From NCBI RefSeq assembly GCF_004193775.1, contig NC_041019.1, positions 39,514,966 to 39,578,965 on the forward strand: DNA of 64,000 bases, written 5' to 3'. Origin of the DNA: Glycine soja. Taxonomy: Eukaryota; Streptophyta; Magnoliopsida; Fabales; Fabaceae. Both the position numbers and the translations under genes were made by a program. A model generated the notes under the pieces. That model was given only the letters and a program-made list of their open reading frames with translations. It had not been told where the DNA came from and ran no database searches. Shown piece after piece: positions 33,566-43,399 of this stretch. Every line of letters begins with the position of its first letter. The first letter of the stretch is position 1.

Positions 33566-33637
33566 TAGGTCCAGGATACTAATAGTGGTTATGAGCAAGC
33601 ACATCAACTTGATCAAAAAATTCCAGCTCCTCATAGT
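33566..33637 (+). repeat. Short direct repeat, copy 2
   Basis: Second copy of 32988-33055. The foldback element lies between the two copies. Confidence 0.6.
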
Positions 33638-34010
33638 GGAAATGTCTATCTTTTGGGGACTTATATTTTTTTTTACTTGCATACTGCAATTTCATTACGT
33701 TTCATTATGGTTTGTTCCAGCATTTGATCACTTCCTTCTATATAAACAAGATCGGGCTTGTAATTTTGAAGTGCTTCTTATTGATGCTAATGGGACCTGT
33801 TATTTGATTAAGATCTGTTATTGCAATTGCAATTTAAACTGTCATGTGCAATGAGATTTCATGTCCTGGATTATTGGCAGGCTTTGTGCCAAAGTGATGG
33901 AATATGGCATTTGTTGTATTTGCAGAAACATATTTCTATCTTTAATTTTTGTCATTTGTTGCCTTGTTGAGTTTGTATGTATATGATATATAACTCATTT
34001 TGTTTGGGAG
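33638..34010. other. Stretch without a recognised gene
   Basis: ORF 33585-33854 has no recognised domain; the sequence is AT-rich. Confidence 0.4.
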
Positions 34011-34011
34011 A

Positions 34012-34125
34012 TATAAGGTTCGTTGAGTGGTTAAGAAGGATGGAAATGAGGAAAAGGGGTTGAGTTCAATCCCTCTTACTAACAAAAACTAACAAACTAA
34101 CAATTAACATTGTCAATGAAAAAAC
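34012..34125 (+). repeat. Candidate tRNA-derived SINE fragment
   Basis: Contains GTTGAGTGGTTAAGAAGG, like a pol III A box, and 33 bp further on GGTTGAGTTCAATCCC, like a B box. The region between does not fold as a tRNA, which fits a SINE head rather than a tRNA gene. The 3' tail and target duplication are not clear. Confidence 0.4.
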
Positions 34126-34748
34126 AGTTCATTTTTTTGTGTAGGAATCCCAAAAAGATAACACTTTGGGATTGTACAATGCCTCAAAGACAATACTTTG
34201 GGATTCCTTCAATTAGAGCAACTTTGTTGACTTGGATTGGCTATCTTCTTAAAAAAATCATTTGAAGAAGAGTCATTGGAGAGGTAGTTCTCAACAACAC
34301 CATCAAGAAAATTTTGAAGTAGTTCTAATACAACCAGCTCCAGCTGAAAGTGCAGAGAGAACTGTAAAAGCAAAGCATCATGGTGAATCAAAGGTGATTC
34401 AAAAGTGTTTTGATGATAACAATGATGATAACAAAAGATGATGACAAAGGTGATGACAAAAAGCTCAATGATCAATCAAAGAACAACACAAGTAAATCAA
34501 AGATCAATCAAGAACAATTCAAGAGTTCAAGATAAGAATCAAGAAGAATTCAAGACTCAAGAAGAAAGTCTAGAGACAAGAATCAAGATTCAAGGTTCAA
34601 GATCTCAAGAATCAAGATCAAAATTAAAGACACAAGATTCAAGAATGAAAAGAAGACTCAATCAAGATAAGTATTAAAAAGTTTTTCAAAACTTTGAATA
34701 GCACATGAGTTTTTGACAAAACCTTTTACCAAAGAAATTTTACTCTTT

Positions 34749-34987
34749 GGTAATCGATTACCAGATTGTTGTAATCGATTACCAGTAGCAAAATTGTTTT
34801 GAAAAAGTTTTCAAATTGAATTTACAACGTTCCAATTATTTTCAAAAAGCTGTAATCGATTACAATGTTTTGGTAATCGATTACCAGTACCTTTGAATGT
34901 TGAAATTCAAATTCAAATGTGAAGAGTCACATCTTTTCACATAAAAGCTTTGTGTAATCGATTACACTTATTTGGTAATCGATTACC
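34749..34987 (+). repeat. Array of paired palindromes GTAATCGATTAC
   Basis: Six copies in three pairs: 34750-34761/34771-34782, 34852-34863/34873-34884, 34953-34964/34975-34986. Centres within pairs are 21, 21 and 22 bp apart; pairs repeat every 101-102 bp. The array lies 130-370 bp upstream of the TATA box, where promoter elements would be. Confidence 0.85.
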
Positions 34988-35330
34988 AGTGATTGTTTCT
35001 GAATAAATCAAAAGATGTAACTCTTCAAAGAGGTTTTGACTTTTTCAAATTGGTTTTAAGTTTTTTCTAAAAGTTATAACTCTTCTAAATGGTCTTCTTG
35101 ACCAGACATGAAGAGTCTATAAAAGCAAGACTTTGTTTTGCATTTTCAATTAAATTCATTAATTCAATCTTATATACTTTTCACATTCATTTGATCAATC
35201 CTTTACAAGCCTTGAATCTCTTTGAACTTCTTCTTATTCTTCTTTGTACCAAAAGCTTTATGAAGTTTTCAGGTTTTCCAAACCTTGAAAACTTGTGCTA
35301 TTCATCTTTTCATTCTCTTCTCCCTTTGCC

Positions 35331-35750
35331 AAAAATAATTCGCCAAGGACTAACCGCCTGAATTCTTTTTGTGTCTCTCTTCTCCCTTTTCCAAAAGAAC
35401 AAAGGACTAACCGCCTAAATTCTTTTGTGTTTCCCTTCTCTCTTGTCAAAGAATTCAAAACGACACAGTCTGAGAATTCTTTTGATTCTTCCCTTTCCCT
35501 AATACAAAAGTGTTCAAAGGACTAACCGTCTGAGAATTCTTTTGTATCCCCATTCACAAAGTATCAAAGGTTTAACAGCCTCAGATCTTTGTCTTAACAC
35601 ATTGGAGGGTACATCCTTTGTGGTACAAGTAGAGGGTACATCTACTTGGGTTTGACTGAGAACAAGAGAGGGTACATCTCTTGTGGATCAGTTCTAGTGA
35701 AGGGTACATCCACTATGTTCAAAGAGAACAAGGGAGGGTACATCCCTTGT
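35331..35750 (+). repeat. Two stem-loop families in the 5' LTR
   Basis: Same arrangement as 40491-40910 (see there). A few stems carry single mismatches here, for example AAAAATAATTC at 35331 and the A at 35700. Confidence 0.7.
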
Positions 35751-36073
35751 GGATCTTTGCTTGTAAAAGGATTTTTACAAGGTTGAAAGAAATCTCAAGG
35801 ACCGCAGGTCGCTTAGGGACTGGATGTAGGCACGGGTTGTTGTCGAACCAGTATAAAAACTCTTGTGTGTTTGTTTCCTTCTTCCCTACTCTTTTACTTT
35901 CCGTTGTGCATTTAATTTCTGCTTTTACTTTCTGTTAAGTTTCTCTTCTACTCCTCATTCTCTTAACAATTTAGTAAAAGCCTTAAAAGAGTAATTTTTA
36001 ATTAGTAAAGGTTTAGGAATAATTAATTCAACCCCCCCTTCTTAATTATTTTGAGGCCACTCGATCCAACAAG

Positions 36074-36085
36074 TGGTATCAGAGC
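36074..36085 (+). other. Primer-binding site
   Basis: TGGTATCAGAGC, complementary to initiator tRNA-Met, two bases after the LTR end. Confidence 0.9.
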
Positions 36086-36099
36086 AGGTTTCTTGTAGA

Positions 36100-37187
36100 A
36101 TGGCCTCCTCAAATCCCTTGTTTCCTGAAGGAAATTCCATTCACAGACCACCCATTTTCAATGGTGAGGGTTACCATTATTGGAAAACCCGCATGCAGAT
36201 ATTCATTGAAGCCATAGATCTAAATATATTGGAAGCAATAGAATTAGGACCCCATATACCCACTATAGTAGATGTAAGCACAAGCACTACAACCCAAAAA
36301 CCTAGGGATCAGTGGACAGAAGAAGATAGGAGAAAAATCCAGTACGATCTCAAAGCCAAAAATATCATCACTTCAGCCCTAGGGATAGATAAGTAATTTA
36401 GAGTGTCAAATTGTACTAATGCCAAGGATATGTGGGATACTCTCCAGTTAACCCATGAAGGAACCATAGATGTAAAAAGGTCTAGAATGAATACCCTTAC
36501 CCATGAATATGAATTATTTAGGATGAACCCAAATGAAAATATCCATAGTTTGCAAAAAAAGATTTACACATATAGTAAACCATCTTGCATCTTTAGGAAA
36601 AACCTTTCCTAATGAGGATTTAATTAATAAAGTCTTAAGATGTTTAAGTAGGGAATGGCAGCCCAAGGTAACTGCTATTTCTGAAAGCAAAGTTCTCTCT
36701 TCCATGTCTCTTGCCACTTTATTTGGTAAATTGCAGGAACACGAGATGGAACTTTAACACCTCAATCAGAATGAAGAAAATGACAAAAAGAAGAGAAGCA
36801 TAGCCCTTAAAGCCTCATCTTCAATACAAGAAGAAAACGAAGAAGAAGATTATGATGATGAAGAAGATTTTTCTTTCTTTGTTAAGAAATTTCAAAAATT
36901 CATCAAGAAAAGAAGAATTGACAGGCGCCAGAATTTCAATAATGGAAGAAAATCACAAGATGATTCTCAAGCCCTTAGGTGCTACAAATGCAATCAAATT
37001 GGTCACATCAAGGCCAACTGTCCATCAAATGAAGAATGGTCGGAGAAAAGTGAAAAAGAAAAGATTTGACGAAAGAAGAACTAAGAAAGCATACATTGCA
37101 TGGGATGACAATGATTCATCCGATGGTTTAGAAAAGGAGATTAATCTTCTAACCAAAGATTATGAAAGTGACGAGAACATCTCTTAA
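36100..37187 (+). pseudogene. Copia-type gag with zinc knuckle, broken
   Basis: Starts MASSNPLFPEGNSIHRPPIF and continues NGEGYHYWKTRMQIFIEAID, the typical DUF4219/UBN2-type copia gag start. A TAA near 36394 interrupts at ALGIDK. The frame continues with NAKDMWDTLQLTHEGTIDVK, shifts near 36545, and runs through NHLASLGKTFPNEDLINKVL and EWQPKVTAISESK, with another stop near 36756. A CX2CX4HX4C knuckle, CYKCNQIGHIKANC, is at 36979-37020. Gag forms the particle and binds element RNA. Nothing of the protease-to-RNase H region follows. Confidence 0.85.
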
Positions 37188-37666
37188 GGATGAAAAAACA
37201 AGGAGAAAAAGCATGATCCTCATCTTTGAAGATCTAAACACTTCAATCCTGAAAAAGGTAATATCAAAACCATTATCTTATTAAAATTTCTCTTAAAGTT
37301 GAAATTTTTATTCAAACAATTTGATTATGATGACTAACAATTCTTTATTTGTTTGTCTTTTGATTGTTTGAAATCATGAGTATATTTGCTTGATTGATTT
37401 CATCCTATTTGCATGAAACATTCATTCATATATTTAAGTAAAATCAATATTCTTCATACTTGTGTTTTGATTATTTTTGATAAAATTGATTATCTTCATG
37501 TTTTAAATATTTTTGCATGACATGATATGTAAATTACATGATTGAAAATTATTCATAAAGTATTTTCAAATATAGTTTTCATAAAAAAAATACTTTGATA
37601 ATAACTCAAAACTTCTTCACTCCTAGAAAGCCTTTTGTTTTTGTTTTATGGCTAAAATAACCATTG

Positions 37667-37763
37667 GTAATCGATTATCATAATGGTGTAATTGATTACA
37701 AGCAGTTATTTCTAGCAAAGTTGTTCTCTGGTAATCGATTACCATATTTGTGTAATCGATTAC
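37667..37763 (+). repeat. Paired palindromes in the internal region
   Basis: GTAATCGATTAT/GTAATTGATTAC (37667-37678, 37688-37699) and GTAATCGATTAC twice (37731-37742, 37752-37763); both pairs have a 21-bp centre spacing, as in the LTRs. Confidence 0.8.
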
Positions 37764-37931
37764 AACGCGTCCCTGCACCTATATATTCAAATTTCAAATT
37801 CTGAAACCTGCAACCTCTCTCTCTCTCGAAAACCTTCGCCCCCAATTTTTCTTCCAGCCATATCTCACTCAATTCTTGTCCAAATCACTTCCCACAAAGC
37901 ACAAACTTCATCTTTTGTCAATCTCTTTCAT

Positions 37932-38295
37932 TTGAACCCATTGAAATCCCGAAAAAACTCCTCAAATGGCGGAACCATCGAAAAAGCGGAAAAGAACTTC
38001 GAGTCGGAGTCAGCGGCATTCCGGGTCATAGAAAACACCAATTCCTCCCTCCATTCCCTCTGGATCATTGTTCTCATCAGAGGAACAACGTATACGGTAC
38101 ACAAACCTCTTTTCATCTCATTCCATTGTAGACCCAAAATTCATAGATATGGAGTTCTTCTCAAATGAGAATTTTGAATGCTTCCAAGCATTTGAAAACT
38201 CCAATCTTATTCCATTCATGTCTCTGAAATTACCTGTCTATTCTGAATTAGTCAAATCTTTCTATTCTAATTTAGAAACCATGAAGGTACCCTAA
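37932..38295 (+). pseudogene. Upstream part of the unknown ORF of the Sirevirus-like element
   Basis: Fragments in more than one frame precede the ORF at 38295: a basic start near 37966 (MAEPSKKRKRTSSRSQRHSG), then from about 38060 SLFSSEEQRIRYTNLFSSHS, FIDMEFFSNENFECFQAFEN and SELVKSFYSNLETMKVP. These continue into 38295 after a frame change near 38285, so the original ORF was probably about 370 residues. Confidence 0.55.
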
Positions 38296-39071
38296 TGTCT
38301 GAAGTTAATGGGATTAAGAAGGTCATTGACCAATCCCTATTTTATGATTTAACAAAACTGCCTAGTGAAGGTGTACCTTTTGAGGGTGCACTGATTGATG
38401 AATGGAAATTTGATTTCTCTGTGCATGATGCCTACCGGTTGGTTTGCACCAACCAAGCGGATATGACCGGAAGACTTCTTGCCGGTTCATTGGCTTTTGA
38501 GAGCCGCATCCTCCATTACCTTATTGTTCGCATCTTACTCCCTAGATCTTCTAACCTTGCTCAGGTTTCTGAAGAAGATCTCATTGTTATGTGGGCCTTT
38601 CATAAAGGTTTACAAATTGATTGGGCACACCTTGTTAGATATCGCATGCATAAGGCATTGCGATTGAATGCCCCATTGCCATATCCTCATCTTGTTACCC
38701 TTTTCCTTCAACACTTCAACATCCCTCTTGATTCTGAACCTTATGTTCCAATCAAGAGATCATTCCTTATAGGCGCTTCAGTCATAGCATCCGTTGGTTA
38801 TATAAAGGAGCATGATGGCTCTTGGGTGAAGAAGGGTGCTAGAAATGTTGGTGAAGAAGGACATGAAGGAGAAGATTCATCTCTTCTGTCGAAGATTATG
38901 GAAAGGTTTGACGGTCTTCAAACCTTTGTTGGAGAAAGGTTTGATACCTTGGAATTGCAAGTGGATATGCGGTTCAATGAAATGGAGTCAAGAATGACTA
39001 AGGTTGAAGAAGATGTATCTTACATCTGGTCAAGCTTTGATCTTCCACCACCGCCGCCACCATCTTCTTAG
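38295..39071 (+). CDS. ORF of unknown role in the Sirevirus-like element (258 aa)
   Basis: Open 258-codon frame. Residues 1-160 are globular (LPSEGVPFEGALIDEWKFDF, SLAFESRILHYLIVRILLPR, LVRYRMHKALRLNAPLPYPH) and resemble the putative plant transposon protein domain (PF20167-like) found in LTR elements. Residues 195-245 look like a coiled coil (SSLLSKIMERFDGLQTFVGE, MRFNEMESRMTKVEEDVSY), and the tail is a proline run. In Sireviruses an extra ORF after pol has been called env-like; the position fits, but no signal peptide or membrane segment is seen. It is the only intact ORF of the element. Upstream coding sequence suggests the ATG at 38295 is not the original start. Confidence 0.7.
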   Translation: MSEVNGIKKVIDQSLFYDLTKLPSEGVPFEGALIDEWKFDFSVHDAYRLVCTNQADMTGRLLAGSLAFESRILHYLIVRILLPRSSNLAQVSEEDLIVMWAFHKGLQIDWAHLVRYRMHKALRLNAPLPYPHLVTLFLQHFNIPLDSEPYVPIKRSFLIGASVIASVGYIKEHDGSWVKKGARNVGEEGHEGEDSSLLSKIMERFDGLQTFVGERFDTLELQVDMRFNEMESRMTKVEEDVSYIWSSFDLPPPPPPSS

Positions 39072-39507
39072 ACTTATATTTTAATATTATTAGTACTTTG
39101 ATTTTCAGCCTTGTATTTTGGCTATATTATTATGATATTTGAACAATTTACTATTTCCTTATTTGCATGGTATGGTTGAACAAGTATGTTATTTGACTAT
39201 GTGGATTTCATAGTTAATCTATTTATGATTGTTGCTTCATGATTCTTACTTCATGATTTGATTGATGGTTTGTCATGAATGTTGCATGAATGTTTAGTTA
39301 TATTTGCATACTTAAATTTTGAAACGCACTTTGGCTTTTTGTTGATGCCAAAGGGGGAGAGAAATGAGATTAAATCAAGAACTCACATGAGTAATTAATT
39401 TAATTTTAAGATAAGCATAAATTCAAAAACAAAGGGGGAGAATTTATGAGAGTGATCGACTAGGAAAAAGTGTGTGTGTGTTTCTTGATTTCAGAAGTTG
39501 TCATCAT
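39072..39507 (+). other. 3' untranslated region of the Sirevirus-like element
   Basis: AT-rich, with several AAAGGGGGAGA-type purine runs and no coding sequence. Confidence 0.6.
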
Positions 39508-39522
39508 CAAAAAGGGGGAGAT
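39508..39522 (+). other. Polypurine tract
   Basis: CAAAAAGGGGGAGAT directly before the 3' LTR. Similar AAAGGGGGAGA runs at 39350 and 39430 are common in Sirevirus 3' regions. Confidence 0.8.
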
Positions 39523-41231
39523 TGTAGAAGCAAAGCTTCATGGTGAATCAAACGTGATTCAAAGGTGTTTTGATGATAACAATGATGATAACAAAAGATG
39601 ATGACAAAGGTGATGACAAAAAGCTCAAAGATCAATCAAAGAACAACTCAAGTAAATCAAAGATCAATCAAGAACAATTCAAGAGTTCAAGATAAGAATC
39701 AAGAAGAATTCAAGAATCAAGAAGAAAGTCTCGAGACAAGAATCAAGATTCAAGGTTCAAGATCTCAAGAATCAAGATCAAGATTCACGACTCAAGATTC
39801 AAGAATGAAGAGAAGACTCAATCAAGATAAGTATTAAAAAGTTTTTCAAAACTTTGAATAGCACATGAGTTTTTGACAAAACCTTTTACCAAAGAGTTTT
39901 TACTCTCTGGTAATCGATTACCAGATTGTTGTAATCAATTACCAGTAGCAAAATTGTTTTGAAAAGGTTTTCAAATTGAATTTACAACGTTCCAATTATT
40001 TTCAAAAAGCTGTAATCGATTACAATGTTTTGGTAATCGATTACCAGTACCTTTGAACGTTGAAATTCAAATTCAAATGTGAAGAGTCAAATCTTTTCAC
40101 ATAAAAGCTTTGTGTAATCGATTACACTTATTTGGTAATTGATTACCAATGATTGTTTCTGAATAAATCAAAAGATGTAACTCTTCAAAGAGGTTTTGAC
40201 TTTTTCAAATTGGTTTTAAGTTTTTTCTAAAAGTTATAACTCTTCTAAATGGTCTTCTTGACCAGACATGAAGAGTCTATAAAAGCAAGACTTTGTTTTG
40301 CATTTTCAATTAAATTCATTCATTCAATCTTATATACTTTTCACATTCATTTGATCAATCCTTTACAAGCCTTGAATCTCTTTGAACTTCTTCTTATTCT
40401 TCTTTGTACCAAAAGCTTTCTGAAGTTTTCTGGTTTTCCAAACCTTGAAAACTTGTGCTATTCATCTTTTCATTCTCTTCTCCCTTTGCCAAAAAGAATT
40501 CGCCAAGGACTAACCGCCTGAATTCTTTTTGTGTCTCTCTTCTCCCTTTTCCAAAAGAACAAAGGACTAACCGCCTGAATTCTTTTCTGTCTCCCTTCTC
40601 TCTTGTCAAAGAATTCAAAACGACACAGTTTGAGAATTCTTTTGATTCTTCCCTTTCCCTAATACAAAAGTGTTCAAAGGACTAACCGCCTGAGAATTCT
40701 TTTGTATCCCCATTCACAAAGTATCAAAGGTTTAATAGCCTGAGATCTTTGTCTTAACACATTGGAGGGTACATCCTTTGTGGTACAAGTAGAGGGTACA
40801 TCTACTTGGGTTTGACTGAGAACAAGAGAGGGTACATCTCTTGTGGATCAGTTCTAGTGGAGGGTACATCCACTAGGTTCAAAGAGAACAAGGGAGGGTA
40901 CATCCCTTATGGATCTTTGCTTGTAAATGGATTTTTACAAGGTTGAAAGAAATCTCAAGGACCGTAGGTCGCTTGGGGACTGGATGTAGACACGGGTTGT
41001 TGTCGAACCAGTATAAAAACTCTTGTGTGTTTATTTCCTTCTTCCCTACTCTTTTACTTTCCGCTGTGCATTTAATTTCCACTTTTATTTTCTGTTAAGT
41101 TTCTCTTCTACTCCTTATTCTCTTAACAATTTAGTAAAAGCCTTAAAAGAGCAATTTTTAATTAGTAAAGGTTTAGGAATAATTAATTCAACCCCCCCTT
41201 CTTAATTATTCTGAGGCCACTCGATCCAACA
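39523..41231 (+). repeat. 3' LTR of the Sirevirus-like element
   Basis: Starts TGTAGAAGCAAAGC, ends CGATCCAACA, followed by the target duplication AGAAC. By eye about 97% identical to the 5' LTR. Confidence 0.9.
40491..40910 (+). repeat. Two stem-loop families in the 3' LTR
   Basis: Family A has five stems around a loop like AAAGGACTAACCGCCTGA: AAAAAGAATTC/GAATTCTTTTT (40491, 40520), AAAAGAA/TTCTTTT (40553, 40580), AAAGAATTC/GAATTCTTT (40608, 40634), ATACAAAAG/CTTTTGTAT (40662, 40699), ACAAAGtATC/GATCTTTGT (40716, 40744). Family B has five stems around GGGTACA: CACAttGGA/TCCttTGTG, CAAGTAGA/TCTACTTG, ACAAGAGA/TCTCTTGT, CTAGTGGA/TCCACTAG and ACAAGGGA/TCCCTTat. The stems differ from one another yet pair internally, which simple repetition would not produce. 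Confidence 0.75.
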
Positions 41232-41236
41232 AGAAC

Positions 41237-41519
41237 ATGAAACAACTGGTTGAAAACTAGGATTTCAAGTAATTTGGAGACCAGCTTTGAGATTATGCTA
41301 CTTTAAAGTTTGTTATCAATTCCTTCCAAAGAAGGTTTTTTATTTTTGGAAGGCAAAGAATAATTTTCTTAAGAGCAAGAGCTAAGAAGAGCTCACAAGA
41401 AGTGATCTAAACAACTCAACAGAGATACACAATAGAAAACAAAAGAAGTTAGGGAAAACAAAGCTAATAAAACAACATTCGCACAGGTAAAAGCCCCAAC
41501 AACCCGCTCCTAGAAAAGC
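41237..41519. other. Stretch without a gene
   Basis: Probably the 3' untranslated end of the minus-strand LINE described next; purine-rich on the plus strand. Confidence 0.4.
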
Positions 41520-42310
41520 TACCCAACTTTCTTTAAATAGAGAATAGGTTCTGCATGCCATTGGAAGAAGGAGAAGGTAGCTCTGGGCCATTTTTCCTTG
41601 ATCCAACCCTAGGATTTGAATTTAACATCATCAAAATCCTTCTCATAAATGGATCCTCATTGATGAAAATAACCATGTTTCGGTGCAACCACAAAGACCG
41701 AAGCATAGCCAACCAAACCACCATCTTGGTTACAACCGACCTAATGGTAAGTGAAACCTAAAGTAAATTTTAAGAGAAATGTTTTACTTTAAATGATGGA
41801 ATAATATATCAAGCTATTTTGCAAACACATGTGACATTTTTCTCTAATAAATGTGACCTTTTTTGTTTTATAAAAAATAAAAGCTAAAAGCTAAATATGT
41901 TTTGTTGGTGAGCCTAAAGCTTGAACTTTAGTTGCTTTATCCTTGGGCTGGCCTTAATCCCAGTCCTTTAGAGCTTCGACCCTTTAATAGCTCCCATGTG
42001 CTACCCGAAGTGTGAGGCACAATCCAAAGGCAAAAGCTGCTGAATCCCCCACCAACTATAGCAACATTTCCAAACAAGATAGGAAAAATGGCACCCAAAC
42101 AACAAATGAGCTGAAGATTCCAATTCGGGGCTACAGAATGGACACGATAACTCGTCTTCATTAGTGATAATATTCCTTTTCATAACTGATCCCTTGTCTA
42201 AATCCTATCAAAGAACACCTGCCAAGCAAACACAATAAATTTAGAGGAGGCTTTTACACTCCAGAGGAGCTTAAGGAACCCATTGTTAGCATAAAGGACA
42301 TTGCCATGCA
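41520..42310 (-). mobile_element. LINE (non-LTR retroelement) 3' fragment
   Basis: The minus-strand translation follows the C-terminus of plant LINE reverse transcriptases: GFLKLLWSVKASSKFIVFAW and QVFFDRI (about 42280-42200), the zf-RVT domain with DELSCPFCSPELESSAHLLF and GCHFSYLVW (about 42140-42060), then WLAMLRSLWLHRNMVIF (about 41720-41670). Stops and frameshifts break it. The RT core and endonuclease lie beyond the fragment and are absent, which is normal for a 5'-truncated LINE. Confidence 0.75.
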
Positions 42311-43099
42311 CCATAGAATTGGCGAGTCATGTTTAATAGAGTATTGATCCGAAGGACCCCCCCCCCCCCCCTCCACTTCTACTCATGATGACCCATAACA
42401 AGCACAACAGGTTGGATGTTTAAATAGAGTTGTTGCAGCAACGGTTCCTTCCACGCCATGCACTGCCTCCTCTATGGCAATTGTCACTTTCAAGCTAGCC
42501 CATCCCACTTGCCCATCATCCCCCATTTCTATGAAGGGGGATCTATTTGTGTGCACTTGTAGTATGTAGAGTCACTTCTTGGGTATTCTTTTTAGAATGA
42601 AATACTTTTTTGGTTTGGATTCCTTCTAAGGAAGGTGGATCTATTTGTGTGCAATAGTACTGTATAGAGTCACCTCTTGGGGTACTCTTGCAATCAAATA
42701 CTATTTTTGTGTGCATAAAATAACGTTCTTTAATTTATTATTGCTTGCATTAAGAGAATTGTGAAAATGTTTCTATTTCTAATATCAATATGGCATTTAA
42801 GTTTTCACCGAAACTAAATAAAATCAAAATAAGGAGATATTTGTTTCATAGATACTTAACCTTTCTACTTTTCCAGACACTGGCAATAGGAGGACACGAC
42901 TTTCTTTCTGTAATGCTCGAATATCAGACTATGAGGATTGGGAGCAACAGTCTGTCTTGGAGGGAACTCCTTATTCATAGGTCCACTTATCTCCATATAC
43001 GCAAGTGTGTATTCTTATTCTTTTTCTTCTTCAGGTAAGGTATCCCAAGACGGATAAGAGAAGGGGTCAATACCTGGAAAACCTGCCTTCTAGAGCTTG
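42311..43099. other. Intergenic stretch with a local tandem duplication
   Basis: 42537-42712 holds two copies, about 100 bp apart, of GGATCTATTTGTGTGCA...GTATGTAGAGTCAC followed by CTTGGG and AATGAAATACT-like sequence. No gene recognised; ORF 42790-43038 has no known domain. Confidence 0.5.
42357..42371 (+). repeat. Poly-C tract
   Basis: An uninterrupted run of about 15 C, where base calls are unreliable. Confidence 0.8.
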
Positions 43100-43399
43100 G
43101 TGAGATTGAGCTTCTCCAACTCTAATTTTTGCATATCTAGATGAAGAGTGAGAGTTCCAATGTCACCTTTTTCCTTCCATACTTTGTTGCAAGGTTGCCA
43201 CTCCATAACTCTATATCCTCTAAAACCATGATACAGTCTAGTGTGTGAAGATTAGGATGCACGTGAATATTTGGTTATGTTTAAACTTGTGGACTTGAAG
43301 GAAAGATCCATGTTGTGGCTTCTTGTTCAGCTGGCTTCACCAGTCTACAGTTAATCTTGTTAAAGATTTTTGTTACCTTTAAGGGTTCTTCAGACGTCA

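Larger units (their letters stand above)
34364..36071 (+). repeat. 5' LTR of the Sirevirus-like element
   Basis: Starts TGTAAAAGCAAAGC and ends CGATCCAACA. Contains TATAAAA at 35118-35124, palindrome pairs at 34749-34987 and the stem-loop series at 35331-35750 downstream of the TATA box, hence probably in the transcribed leader. Confidence 0.9.
34364..41231 (+). mobile_element. Complete non-autonomous Sirevirus-like retrotransposon
   Basis: Bounded by two LTRs (34364-36071 and 39523-41231) and flanked by the 5-bp duplication AGAAC (34359-34363 and 41232-41236). It has a primer-binding site, a broken gag with zinc knuckle, one large ORF of unknown role, and a polypurine tract. It has no protease, integrase, RT or RNase H, so it must be mobilised by proteins of a relative. 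By eye the LTRs differ at about 48 of 1,708 positions, pointing to a fairly recent insertion. Confidence 0.9.

Noticed and set aside
34012..34090. Possible tRNA gene
   Set aside because: No acceptor stem or anticodon arm could be built; only box-like motifs are present.
37667..37763. Palindrome pairs as an old LTR inserted internally
   Set aside because: Only the palindromes match; the LTR sequence around them is absent, so they belong to the element's internal region.
39471..39481. Short GT microsatellite in the Sirevirus-like 3' region
   Set aside because: Only a few units and nothing unusual around it.
40741..40910. Regular GGGTACA repeats as a possible CRISPR array
   Set aside because: Repeats are 7 nt with unequal spacing, the flanks are self-complementary, and the context is a plant LTR.
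42357..42371. Poly-C run as a functional element
   Set aside because: Homopolymer of uncertain length with no supporting context; may partly be a sequencing artefact.
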